A stretch of DNA of 64,000 nucleotides from NCBI GenBank assembly GCA_014281115.1, contig JACONQ010000011.1, positions 744,001-808,000 on the forward strand, in the 5' to 3' direction. Positions 1 through 10,200 of this stretch are shown in pieces. Below the pieces are notes generated by a model, which was not told the DNA's origin, did not search any database, and was given only the letters and a program-made list of their open reading frames with translations. Each line of letters begins with the position of its first letter. Within the stretch, counting starts at the first letter, position 1. Made by a program: the position numbers and the translations under genes. The stretch is from Laburnicola sp. R22_1. Taxonomy: Eukaryota; Ascomycota; Dothideomycetes; Pleosporales; Didymosphaeriaceae.

Positions 1-61
1 GTCAGGGCAGACAGCACAGCCTTTTAGACCATCACCGCACTTAAGGGCGTCACATTCAACG

Positions 62-2332
62 ATGTTTTTCACAGACGCTGGACAGTGGAAAGAGATGGAC
101 GCCGGGTTGGCAAATTTAGATGCGGATGGCGGAGAAACCGTGGCCGGTGACGACTGCGTTTATTCACCTAGCAATCGCGACAGCGGATCAGCCCAAGGTG
201 CAGATCTTCCCGAGAACACTACGCCCCACGAGCAGAACTTTCAACCATCAACCAACATGATGCATGAGCCGTCAAAGGAAGACCGGTCAGACCTTCCCGA
301 CAACACTACGCCCCACGAGCGAAACTTTCAACCATCAACCAACATGATACATGAGCCGCCAGAGGAAGACCAGCCTAGCGAAAGCGAACATGGGGACGAG
401 TCGGAGCGCGAGCTTGGCGAAGATGCAGAGATGGAAGAACCTGAGGAGCAGCATACGCCACTTACCTATCAAATACCCCCGGGTGTTCTAATCGACGCTT
501 TGCAAGCACCTCCACAGACTCGTGCCAGCTATTGGAGCCAGAAACTCTACCGCGGACCTGAAAACGAAGAGCTCTTGGTACACTATTGCTCGAATATGGA
601 CATGGCAGAACGAGTCGCAAAGCACTTCATAGACGAGAAAATCTTGGGCTTTGATATCGAGTGGAAGCCTTTCGGGGCCACGGATTCCATCAAAGAAAAC
701 GCATCCTTGATTCAAATTGCCAATGAGAATCGGATTGCCCTTTTCCATATAGCGCGGTTCTCAGGCAAAACGCCAGAACAGTTGCTGCCGCCGACGCTGA
801 AGACCATCTTGGAGTCCCCAGAGACACTCAAAGTGGGTGTCGCTGTCAAGGGCGATGTTACTCGGGTGAGGAAATATCTCAATGTGGAGGTCCGCGGCGT
901 GTTCGAGCTTAGCCGACTTCACAATCTTGTTGAGTATTATGCAACAGATCCAAGCAAGGTTAGCAATAAGTTGGTAAAGCTATCCACGCAGGTACAGCAG
1001 CACCTATTGCTCCCGCTTTACAAAGGGGAGCCGCTGGCCGATGAACCGCGGCGCCTCGGCAGCGTCCGCGAGAGTGATTGGAGCAGGCGCCTGGATTATG
1101 AGCAGATTCAATACGCTGCCGCTGACGCGTACGCGGGTTTTCGACTGTTTGACGCTCTCGAATTGAAACGTAAGAAATTAAAGCCTACTCCACCGATACC
1201 CCGGGTGTGCGACTATGACAACAAGACTGTGACCTGTACACCGGCCATGCAGAAGGCAAAGAATACGAAGAATGCAAAAACACAGACCGAAAAGGTGCTT
1301 GCTGAAGCCATCAGTGGGCTGGAAGTGGACGACCCGGAAGACGAAATATACGAGACGGCGGCTGAGGAGCTTGCTGAGGAAGACGAAGAGGAGGATTCAG
1401 ATTCAGAGTTTGCTTCTGGTCACTCTGGCGTGGCCGAGGACGACTCTGATGCTGACTACGTTCCGAAACATCGGAGTCGTGTCGACTTGGTACAGCACTC
1501 GGACGGTTCGTCTGCTAGTTCGGAACTGCAGGGGCATCGGATCGGGCGTGTGGACTTTTCAAGGCTCACGATTGGTGACACTGGATACCCCAGCCTACCA
1601 AGGTCGTCCTCAAGAGGCGAGAGTAGCTCGGACGAGTCTGAAGCATTCGACGTTCCGCCTAAAGTCCCTCCTCGGAGACGATCTCTGAGGAAGCCGATGC
1701 AGGAAACAGAATCACTCAAAGTTGAGATGGAGCACACAGATGACGAGTTCGCAGATCCGGAACTGGAGGCAGCCCTGGACAAGCTTGACTTGAACACGGA
1801 GCCGTTACAGACGAGAGACGCTTCTGGTGCCGAGGAGCAGCCTGACAGCAACATGCTAGATCAAGATACGATGATCAAGACCTCAGACATTGGTAGCAAT
1901 GCATTGGATCATGTCGACTCTAGTCAAGCTACCGAGCCTCCGCGACCATTGTTCAAACCCTTAGTCCTTACAGACTCTACTTTCCCCACCCCACAGTATG
2001 ATCTCGCCACTACCTGGGCCCAGACCTACCTCGAGTCCACCATTCCCTCTCCTACGTCGACCCTCCCCTCTCGAATCCGCTGCACAATTCCGCCTCTCCG
2101 GGCCTATCATCTTTGGTATCACCAGCGCGTGCCCCTCGAAGCTATAGGCACCTATCTGCGCAATCCGCCACTTGTGCAGAATACAGTGTCAAACTACATT
2201 ATCCAGGCTATTTCAGTGGAAAAACTGCAGTATAGAGATGATGAGTTGATCACGTTGATACAGGCGCTGCCCGCGAATCTGCGGCTGGGCAGATATGGAT
2301 GGCTGAGTAAAAAGCTAGGGGTTATACGATAG
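62..2332 (+). CDS. WRN-type 3'-5' exonuclease with C-terminal helix-turn-helix, no helicase
   Basis: Single open frame of 756 codons. The DEDDy exonuclease domain spans roughly residues 190-370. Exo I shows D198 and E200 in FDIEW, Exo II shows D265 in VKGDVTRV, and Exo III shows Y351 and D355 in YAAADAYAGF, so all catalytic positions are present. The family (Werner/RNase D-like) removes nucleotides from DNA or RNA 3' ends in repair. Residues about 385-620 are acidic and low in complexity. The last 110 residues resemble the helix-turn-helix found at the end of Werner-type helicases, but no helicase motifs lie between. An 87-base tandem duplication sits near the N-terminus. The frame is open upstream to the window edge with no stop, so ATG 62 may not be the true start; a 5' exon could be missing. 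The stop is within about 20 bases of repeat A. Confidence 0.85.
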   Translation: MFFTDAGQWKEMDAGLANLDADGGETVAGDDCVYSPSNRDSGSAQGADLPENTTPHEQNFQPSTNMMHEPSKEDRSDLPDNTTPHERNFQPSTNMIHEPPEEDQPSESEHGDESERELGEDAEMEEPEEQHTPLTYQIPPGVLIDALQAPPQTRASYWSQKLYRGPENEELLVHYCSNMDMAERVAKHFIDEKILGFDIEWKPFGATDSIKENASLIQIANENRIALFHIARFSGKTPEQLLPPTLKTILESPETLKVGVAVKGDVTRVRKYLNVEVRGVFELSRLHNLVEYYATDPSKVSNKLVKLSTQVQQHLLLPLYKGEPLADEPRRLGSVRESDWSRRLDYEQIQYAAADAYAGFRLFDALELKRKKLKPTPPIPRVCDYDNKTVTCTPAMQKAKNTKNAKTQTEKVLAEAISGLEVDDPEDEIYETAAEELAEEDEEEDSDSEFASGHSGVAEDDSDADYVPKHRSRVDLVQHSDGSSASSELQGHRIGRVDFSRLTIGDTGYPSLPRSSSRGESSSDESEAFDVPPKVPPRRRSLRKPMQETESLKVEMEHTDDEFADPELEAALDKLDLNTEPLQTRDASGAEEQPDSNMLDQDTMIKTSDIGSNALDHVDSSQATEPPRPLFKPLVLTDSTFPTPQYDLATTWAQTYLESTIPSPTSTLPSRIRCTIPPLRAYHLWYHQRVPLEAIGTYLRNPPLVQNTVSNYIIQAISVEKLQYRDDELITLIQALPANLRLGRYGWLSKKLGVIR
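206..379 (+). repeat. 87-bp in-frame tandem duplication inside the exonuclease gene
   Basis: Two adjacent units, 206-292 and 293-379, each encode 29 residues beginning LP(E/D)NTTPHE and continuing NFQPSTNM. They differ at only a few bases and keep the frame, so the duplication is recent and lies in the disordered N-terminal tail ahead of the exonuclease domain. Confidence 0.9.
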
Positions 2333-2590
2333 TAGGAGGTGTCCATATGCTACATCAGGAAAGTTTTTTCCAGAGGCTGCTTAACCGTGCGCAGATGTGC
2401 GCATCTGTGCGCATTTTTGCACAGGCAATTTGCTAGCACAAAAATGCTTAGAGATGCGCAGACATGCGCAGACTTGCGCAAATGTGCACAAATAGTTTTA
2501 ATAAGTAATTTTTTTAAAGCTTTATAACTTTTTTACTAGTAAAGCTATAATTTTAATTTTTTAATAGATTTATAGAGAAAATACTAATCT

Positions 2591-2787
2591 TGTCGGATTA
2601 TAGGCATTGGTAGATACATTGGCTGCCCAACAATGCCCAATAGACCGCCTCGATCCTACTTCGGTCCTACTTGGACAAGAGCATGTACACCTCTGTAGCA
2701 TCCACACGAAGACAAGAATGATAATCAATCTTTAAATGTAATCTGTTTTCAGTTCCTTTCCTTTCACTAGTGAGAGCCTATCTAACA
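2591..2787 (+). repeat. Left LTR of Copia-1
   Basis: 197 bp, TG...CA ends. It matches the right LTR except at nine positions, every one a transition. Confidence 0.95.
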
Positions 2788-3399
2788 CTAATTAGTGATT
2801 GCTTAAGGCGATCACAGACAGCAAGGTAGAAGAGATAGACTATTAACACCCTAACATAAGAAATCTCGGGACAAGACATATATGCTAAGAACAGAGCGAG
2901 GCAGAGATAACACAAAGCACTCTTAACCTGCCTCTAAGCTGCTGGTTCAGGCCGATCCGCGGACACAGAGCGCGTCAGCAACGCATACCAATTTAGTACG
3001 AGCGTCTCCAGACGACCCAATTACGTACGACCACAACAAGTGCTGGAAACGACCAACTAGCAAGATAACACCGACAACGCGTCAACACACGTCAGCATAA
3101 TGGCGGACAACTAAAGCGATATAAGCGCCGCGGATGCGGTAAATGCTTAGAATTAGCTGCTTAACAAACTATTAGAGCACAGCACAAGCGAACGCGAGGA
3201 AGCTCCTTCCCTTTAGGCTAAGTTTACTACTAAGCATCTTATAAGAGACTGTCTATACACAGTTGCGCTTAATATTATTAACACATCTCTCTAGGATGTA
3301 CCCGTACTGGCAGATGCAAACAAGACACACACAACAACCTAGGTCGCTAAGATAGTCTATAACTATAACGTGGCAATAGTTTAGGATAATAAGCTTTTC

Positions 3400-6300
3400 G
3401 ACAATTACAAAGTGGACTTTAAAGGATGGACAAGAGACCTGTTCCTTAAAGTTGAGCGAAATACTCTAAAGTCTCTTAAGACCGTGCTGCGAAATAGGGG
3501 AGTCTACACTGGCAACAACCGCGCTAGGGTAGTAGATTCCCTATACAAGACACTGGCCATGGAAAACCCCCCCAAATAGGACCCTGCGGAGTTTCAAGCG
3601 ATGAAGTTCAACCACTGGTCTAAAGCGTACGAACGCCAAAGGAACACGCAACGGATAGCCCCTAAGGCCGAACAACCACAGCAGGCTAGCCCAGTAGCTA
3701 GTACACGGCAACCGCAATCGCACATACAGCCACCGCTGTTGTGGCAGGTCTCGCAGGGCTTGCAACAAGGCGAGCAGTACGAAGCAAGGCAAGGCGCTCG
3801 AAGCCAGGAGCCACAACTGGTACACCAGAGCCCTAACGGTCCGGAGTCGCCGTACATAAGCGATGCGCTTGGAGGACATTAACCTCGACAACAGTGGGCA
3901 CAAGGCGACCGATCACAACAATGGCGACCCCAAACTCACACACAACCACCAGCGACCGCGTATCGCGAAATCACGCCATTTCCGCAGCAGCCGACAATTG
4001 GCATACCCTACAGACTGCCTGAACTTCCCCACGACCCGTACAAGACGCTGCCGCCACGATGGTCACGCAACGACAGGCTTAACGCCAGCACGATCACGCA
4101 ATTCTTAAAGATCTGGGACAACAGCAAGAAGTATACAGGGGACGCGTACGATCTCCTAGATAACAAGATCAAGATCTTCTTCAGCATCTGTTGGCAGGTC
4201 GACATCAAAGAGGAAGAGTTTCATGCGGTGTTTCCTCGTATTCTCACCGGACGCGCAGAGATGTTCTACATCCAGGTCGTACAGAGGGACGACAGCTTCG
4301 CCAGTGCGTACATGGCGATTAAGAACCATTTTGACTATGACGTCCACCATCAGCATTACTACACGGACTGGACTACTACAAGCTTTGCTCGCACACGAAT
4401 GGAGAACCCCGAAAAGGGCCTACACGAGGTGTTGCAGATCCTGCTGGATAAGCTGCAGCTGTGCCAACGCGCGCTTGGGAAGAACTTTGAAGGCGAGGAT
4501 GCTTTGCGTACGACGGTCATCAATGCGTGCCGTGGAGTTCCTGAACTCGAAATGGCACTGTTTAAGCCAGCCCTAATCTGCAAAGGGCTCTTTTCAGACT
4601 TACGGTCTGCAATTGAGACGCACCTTACACGTCAGCACACGACACAAATGCTAATGGGGAGCAAGACGGTCACGGAGGACCAGTACTACCTGGACCGCCG
4701 CTACAACGGCAATAGAAGAGATCGAGGGGGATTCAGAGGAGGATTCAGAGGAGGATTTAGAGGCGGAGGTGGATTCAGCGGTGGATTCTAAGGAGGCCAA
4801 GCAAGCAACAGAGGCAGTCAGCGCTTTAATAGCTATGACAGCGCACGTGGATTCACGCCACGCTGGAAGAAGAAGTGTTTTGTCTGCCAGAAGGAAGGCT
4901 GCTGGTCGACCAACCATACGGACGAAGAACGCAAGGCCGCCCGCGCGCAGTTTTTTTCCGCATGTCACTTTGCGGACACACAACCGCCCGCAGACTTCTC
5001 TATGTACCTCGCGGAGTATGAAGGGATTGAACACACGACCCAGTACAACCAAGAAGGCTAGAGAGAAGAGGAAGCCTACGAGGACGAGGACGACGACAAT
5101 AGCGTCACAGCCGCGTACGTCGAACAACAATTCTTCAAGGAACAATGCCTCGCAGATCAAGCATTCCTGCACCACATCTCTGGCGACGACATTTACAGCA
5201 GACGTGCACTGTTAACGCCAGCGTCGCAGTTTCTCATTAAGGACTGATACGCGCGATCCGTGTACCAGGGAATTCTGTCCAATACTGGCGCCGCCAATGT
5301 ATCCATGGTTGGCAGGGAACAATACCTTGCGCTAACACAAGAAGACCTAATAGTCACGATAGACATATCCACGGCAGGAAAAGCGTCTATTAAATTTAGC
5401 AAGGGCTGTGTTACCGCGTCTATCGGCACCGCGCAGGTCCCTACGGAGATCGGGAAAATCGATTTCGAGGTGCTTGAAGCGCCCACACTGTTCCTGCTGT
5501 GCCTTGCGGATATGGACAGGTTGAATGTCTATTTTAACAACACCACGGATGAGCTCGTACAAGGAGAACACCGCACCCCAGTGATCCGCAAATGGGGACA
5601 TCCGTGGTTCCATCTCAACAAGAGAGCGCGCGCAACAATGTTTCTAACAGAGACTGAGTTAAGACGGCTGCATTGCCGGTTCGGGCACCCAGTTGTCATA
5701 CAACTCGTCAAGCTATTAAAGAATGCCAGTCACAACGACTTTAAAGAAAGAACTCTTAAGGAAATCACGAAGTTCTGTTATTATTGTCAACTAAATAGCT
5801 TCGCGCCGCGCCAATTTAAGTTCACCCTTAAGGACGACCGCTACTTCAATTACAAAATCCTTGTTAACGTGATATACCTAGGCAACAAGCCTGTACTGTA
5901 CGTGGTCGATGCGTTCACTGCGTTTTAAGGCGCGAAGTTCCTTAGCGCTATTTTAGCCAAGGAGACGTGGAAGGCACTACGGATGTTATGGATTAACACC
6001 TACCAAGGCCCGCCAAATATCATTACACACAATGCAGGCACCAACTTTGCAAGCGCAGAGTTCCGCGCTAAGGCAAAGATTATAGGAGTAACGTGTAAAC
6101 AAGTGCCTACAGAGGCGCACTGGTCTATAGGCAAGACTAAGAGGTATTATGCGCCCCTACGCCGCGCATAGGATATACTCCATATTAAGCTCGCTGGCAC
6201 TATATCTAACAAGGCGATCCTCCAGATAGCTGTGAAAGCCGTCAACAATACGGCCGGCCCTAACAGGCTAGTCCCGACTCTGCTGGTCTTTGGGGCGTAC

Positions 6301-8361
6301 CCACGTATGACAACAGAGTCACCACCGTCACCATCAATGGTCAAGCGCAGCGAGGCCATTCAAAAGGCAACAAAAGCCCTGCGCAAGATCGCCGCAGAGC
6401 GCCAGGTCGCGGACGCCCTAAACACCTAGAACGGACCTGCTACTAAAGACGTACTCGCACTCCCGCTACAAAGCGAGGTTTTAATCTAGAGAGAAAGTGA
6501 CAACTAGAACGGCCCGTATAAAATCGCCAGCATAGATGGCCACAACGTCACTGTTAACATAGTCAATAGTCTAACAATATTCAGATCAACTGTTGTCAAG
6601 CCATACTACAGACCAGACCACCTCTGGAGCGACCCTGATGCGCCACACGCACTGCATAAGCCACCTACAGATGTGGAAGTACCTATGGCAGCGCAACCAA
6701 GCAAGAGAGGCCGTCCTCTAGGATCGAAAAACAAGCGCAAGGCGAATGTGTACATAACTAAGAAGGGGGAGGCCGACCATAAGCTAGCGATCAAGCTACG
6801 CAACGATAAGGTTATTACAACCCCAGGCGCACCCTTTAAGGCGTCCGACAATTAAGAGATTAGTGACCTCGTAGGCCGTGGAGTGTTCGAGTTTAAACTG
6901 TACGATAAGGAATTGCACAGCGGGATCCGAATTTTCAAATCGCGTCTTGTACGAGAGGTCAAAGGAAAAACAACTAAGCCCTACAAGAAATCCCGTCTAG
7001 TCATCCAAGGCTACCAGGACCACGACAAGGAAGCTATCTTAACACAGTCTCCAACTATTCAACGCTGTAGCCAGCGTCTAATTATGGCCCTAGCGCCCGT
7101 ACTTACACAACATAAGATAACTATTAAGCTGCGCGATATAACGCAGGCATACCCTCAAGCGCAGACAAATCTCCAGAGGACAATTCTTGCACATCTCCCC
7201 TCAGAACTAGTGTTAAAATATCCAGAAGGCACGCTGCTTCACGTGATCAAACCGCTGTATAGAATCGCGAAGGCAGGGGTTCATTGGTGGACAACGTACC
7301 ACGGACATCACCGTAAGGAATTGGACATGTCCACATCAACGTACGACCCTTGCTTGTTGGTCACAAACGGGGACGCAGACGCCTTCGGACTCGTCGGCAT
7401 ACAGACCAACAATACCCTCATGCTTAGGACAGCCACATTCTCGTCGCTTAAAGAGAAAAAGCTCAAGGACGCACAGTTCCAATCGAAGCCAAAGACTATC
7501 CTAACGCTAGACGTGCAACTGGACTTTAACAGTTGCACGCTTACAATAGAAAATAGCGAAGCGATCTTAAACCTTAAGCAGAAGGGACAAGGAGGAAAGA
7601 TTAAGCTTGTGGACATCAAGGCGCACGATCGCGCGCAACAGTACACGGAACAGCGCGCCCGCAGGGCGTACATCGCCTTAACATGCCAACCAGAGGCTTC
7701 TTTCAATTTGTCCGTAGCCGCGCAAGCGCAGCAACCTTTGGATGAGGATATTAGGGCGCTCAACAAGCGCCTTAAATGGCAGATAGAGAACCTCGACCGC
7801 GGTCTGCGCTACGTACCTGTTAACCTTATTAATGCCAAGTTAATAGTCTTTATAGACAGCTCATTTGCCAATAATAAGGACCTTAGTTTGCAGCTGGGCT
7901 TTGTATTAATGCTTATTAATAAGTCTACAGACGTTAATAACACCTTTACAATCTGTGGCAATATAATCCACTACAGCTCTACGAAATGCAAACATATCAC
8001 ACAAAGCGTACTGGCCTCAGAAATCTATGGCATAGTCAACAGTTTTGACATTGGCATCGCTATTGCAACCACCTTAAGGATAATCACAGAACGCCTTGGA
8101 CTACCTACAATTCCGTTAGTTATCTGCACAGATTCGTACTCGCTGTACGAGTGTCTAGTGAAGCTTAGGACAACAAAGGAAAAGCGCCTTATGATCGACA
8201 TTATGGCGTTGCGCCAGTCATATAAGCGTCGCGAGATTACTAAGATCCGCTGGATTAATAGTGAAGACAATCCTGCGAACGCTTTCACTAAGGCATCACC
8301 AAACCGCGCCCTTAAGCACCTTATTAACAGGAATAAGTTGACAGTCCAAGTTAAGGGCTAG
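3400..8361 (+). pseudogene. gag-pol polyprotein pseudogene of Copia-1
   Basis: One continuous frame of 1654 codons runs from 3400 to 8361 with no frameshift but 11 internal stops (3577, 3880, 4789, 5059, 5245, 5926, 6169, 6427, 6487, 6505, 6853). Gag lies at 3400-4860 and ends in an RGG-rich tail (4713-4790). A zinc knuckle of the CFVCQKEGCW type follows at 4876. The protease site reads NTGA at 5281 instead of the family's D(S/T)GA. The pre-integrase LHxxxGHP motif is near 5670. All three integrase acidic positions are changed (Asn at 5866 and 6031, Lys at 6139). Reverse transcriptase covers 6883-7500 with NN at 7408-7413 where the family has two Asp. RNase H covers 7840-8361. Each lost residue is explained by one G-to-A change. 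Confidence 0.93.
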
Positions 8362-8460
8362 GTACAGAGGCTAACAGGCTCTAATATTTAATGCTTTACA
8401 CACAGTTAATATAGACACATATAGTTACTACTAAGCTATCTAGAGAGAAAAGATTTCTAG

Positions 8461-8657
8461 TGTCGGATTATAGGCATTAGTAGATACATTAGCTGCCTAA
8501 CAATGCCCAATAGACCGCCTTAATCCTACTTCGGTCCTACTTAGACAAGAGCATGTACACCTCTGTAGCATCCACACGAAGACAAGAATGATAATCAATC
8601 TTCAAATGTAATCCGTTTTCAGTTCCTTTCCTTTCACTAGTGAGAGCCTATCCAACA
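8461..8657 (+). repeat. Right LTR of Copia-1
   Basis: 197 bp, TGTCGG...CCAACA, followed directly by the target duplication AATCT. Confidence 0.95.
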
Positions 8658-9021
8658 AATCTTTAATTATTTAATTTAAAAATACCATTTTTATTACGTA
8701 ATTAGTTAGTAATTAATAAAAAACTCTTTATTTTGCTAGTTATTATATATATTACGTAATATTATTATATAAATATATAGTACTAACAATATAGTATATA
8801 AAATTTTGAAAAAGTTTTAATAAAAATAAAGTAGTTAAAAAGTTATTAAAGTTTATACATTTTAAAATAGTATTCTTTACTAAGCTACTAATTTTCGCCT
8901 AATCTAATACTTTTAAATAATTATAAAACTAAATTTTTTCTATTTTTAAATCTATAAAATCTAGAATTTAGAGTTAGGTAGAAGTTTTATATAATACGCT
9001 AGTAATTAGTACTATTATATT

Positions 9022-9239
9022 TGTCAGATTAAAGGGTTTATTAATGAATAAAGTCCATATCTTAATAATGCGTAATGTTGGTTGTTGTTGTTCTTCAGGG
9101 TGTCCTCCCTCTAGAGGTCTGCTTGTGCGCTGTTTTGGTTCTTGGCTAATCCTCCATACTATCCCTATTTGGGTAGGGGCTGTTTCATCTCTCTTCTGCC
9201 ACTCACGATAGTTGTTCGGATCACCTATCCAATCTGACA
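9022..9239 (-). repeat. Solo LTR (218 bp) inside repeat A copy 1
   Basis: The ends are TGTCAGATT and AATCTGACA, with a perfect 5-bp duplication ATATT (9017-9021 and 9240-9244). Repeat A copies 2 and 3 carry the uninterrupted sequence, so this is a real insertion with internal recombination to a single LTR. Minus orientation is suggested by an AATAAA word close to the minus-strand 3' end. It is unrelated to the LTRs of Copia-1 or Copia-2 and is much less AT-rich than its surroundings. Confidence 0.88.
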
Positions 9240-9605
9240 ATATTAACTAGTAATTACTATCTAGTAAGAGACTTTAACTTTATACTTTAAGAAATCTTTT
9301 TTTAAAGCTTACTAAGCAGCTTACTAAGTAGCTTACTAAGCTTTTTTTAAATTCTAGCTAATTAAAGAGCTTTATTTGCTAACTAATTAGTATTATTTTA
9401 ATAATATAGGTGCTATAAGTGCCCTAGATACTCTAGGTACACTAGCGGCATAGGTACGCATTTTTACATAATCTTATATATACACACACTAAAAAAAAAG
9501 TAGTATTATAAGTGCGCTTAGAGCGCTTTTAGTGTATAGATATATATAAAGCTACCTAAATATTATAAGTGCACACACACGCTTAAATTTTTTCCTAATA
9601 TATAT

Positions 9606-9866
9606 TATAACTCTAACTCTTAGGTATATTCTTTTTATACTATATTATAATGTATTCTATTAGTAAGCGGGTTAGATTAGTAAGCGGATTAGTTTTTCTT
9701 AGTAACACTATAGTACTGCAAACTTTAATTTAAATTACTATTAACACTATTTAAAAATAGTCTACTAAGAGTAATATCTAAGCTAAAAAATAACTCTTTA
9801 GCCTTCTAGTAGGTTTTTATATTATGTCTAGTCCCTTCGAGTCTATAGTTACTATAGCAGTATTGT
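9606..9866. other. AT-rich sequence with no recognised feature
   Basis: Lies between the end of repeat A and Copia-2. It contains TAGTAAGCGG(A/G)TTAG twice near 9661-9692; a weakly similar inverted motif occurs near 20790-20815. Nothing else is seen. Confidence 0.5.
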
Positions 9867-10159
9867 TGTCAAATAGACAGTCACTGTGAAATCCAGTGGA
9901 TAGGTGTGTACGATCATATGGCCCCTTACAGTGGTAATCAGTGTAAATCACAGTGATTTCACATTGAAATACACTGAGGAGGCTGGCGCACTACTATTTT
10001 ACACTGCCCCTATATTATTCTAAATAGGACTAGTGCGGCTTAGTACTAGATAGTTACTTCTCGCGGTAGCCGAGCTTCTCCGAAGAGAACACACACAATT
10101 AATCAATCAACCCACCACTTTTCCATCTCAACTCATCAAGAATACCCGTATATTTGACA
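9867..10159 (+). repeat. Left LTR of Copia-2
   Basis: 293 bp. The first half holds several direct and inverted copies of the word CACTGTGAAAT / ATTTCACAGTG, which also fill the related solo LTR at 15380-15697. Confidence 0.92.
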
Positions 10160-10200
10160 ATTAAGAGTCTCACTGCCTCAATCGACCCTAAGAAAAGACA

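Larger units (their letters stand above)
2591..8657 (+). mobile_element. Ty1/Copia LTR retrotransposon, full length, RIP-inactivated (Copia-1)
   Basis: A 6067-bp element bounded by two 197-bp LTRs that begin TGTCGG and end AACA. It is flanked by a perfect 5-bp duplication AATCT (2586-2590 and 8658-8662). The uninterrupted site with a single AATCT is seen in repeat A copy 2 (18605-18609). The order gag, protease, integrase, reverse transcriptase, RNase H places it in Copia. All coding domains carry stop codons or lost catalytic residues, so it is non-autonomous today. I could not identify the tRNA primer-binding site after 2787. Confidence 0.95.
2349..9605 (+). repeat. Repeat A, copy 1 (split by a Copia element and a solo LTR)
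   Basis: The native segments are 2349-2590, 8658-9021 and 9240-9605, about 970 bases once the two insertions are removed. The same sequence recurs at 18457-19340 and, inverted, at 19803-20712. It begins with GGAAAGTTTTTT and a cluster of TGCGCA words, then is extremely AT-rich with repeated AAGCTTACTAAGTAGC-like blocks near 9310-9345. I see no open frame. It looks like a noncoding or long-dead mobile repeat; its class is unknown. Confidence 0.8.

Noticed and set aside
9022..9240. Minus-strand 88-codon frame covering the solo LTR
   Set aside because: The frame coincides with the LTR ends and target duplication, so it is LTR sequence read by chance.
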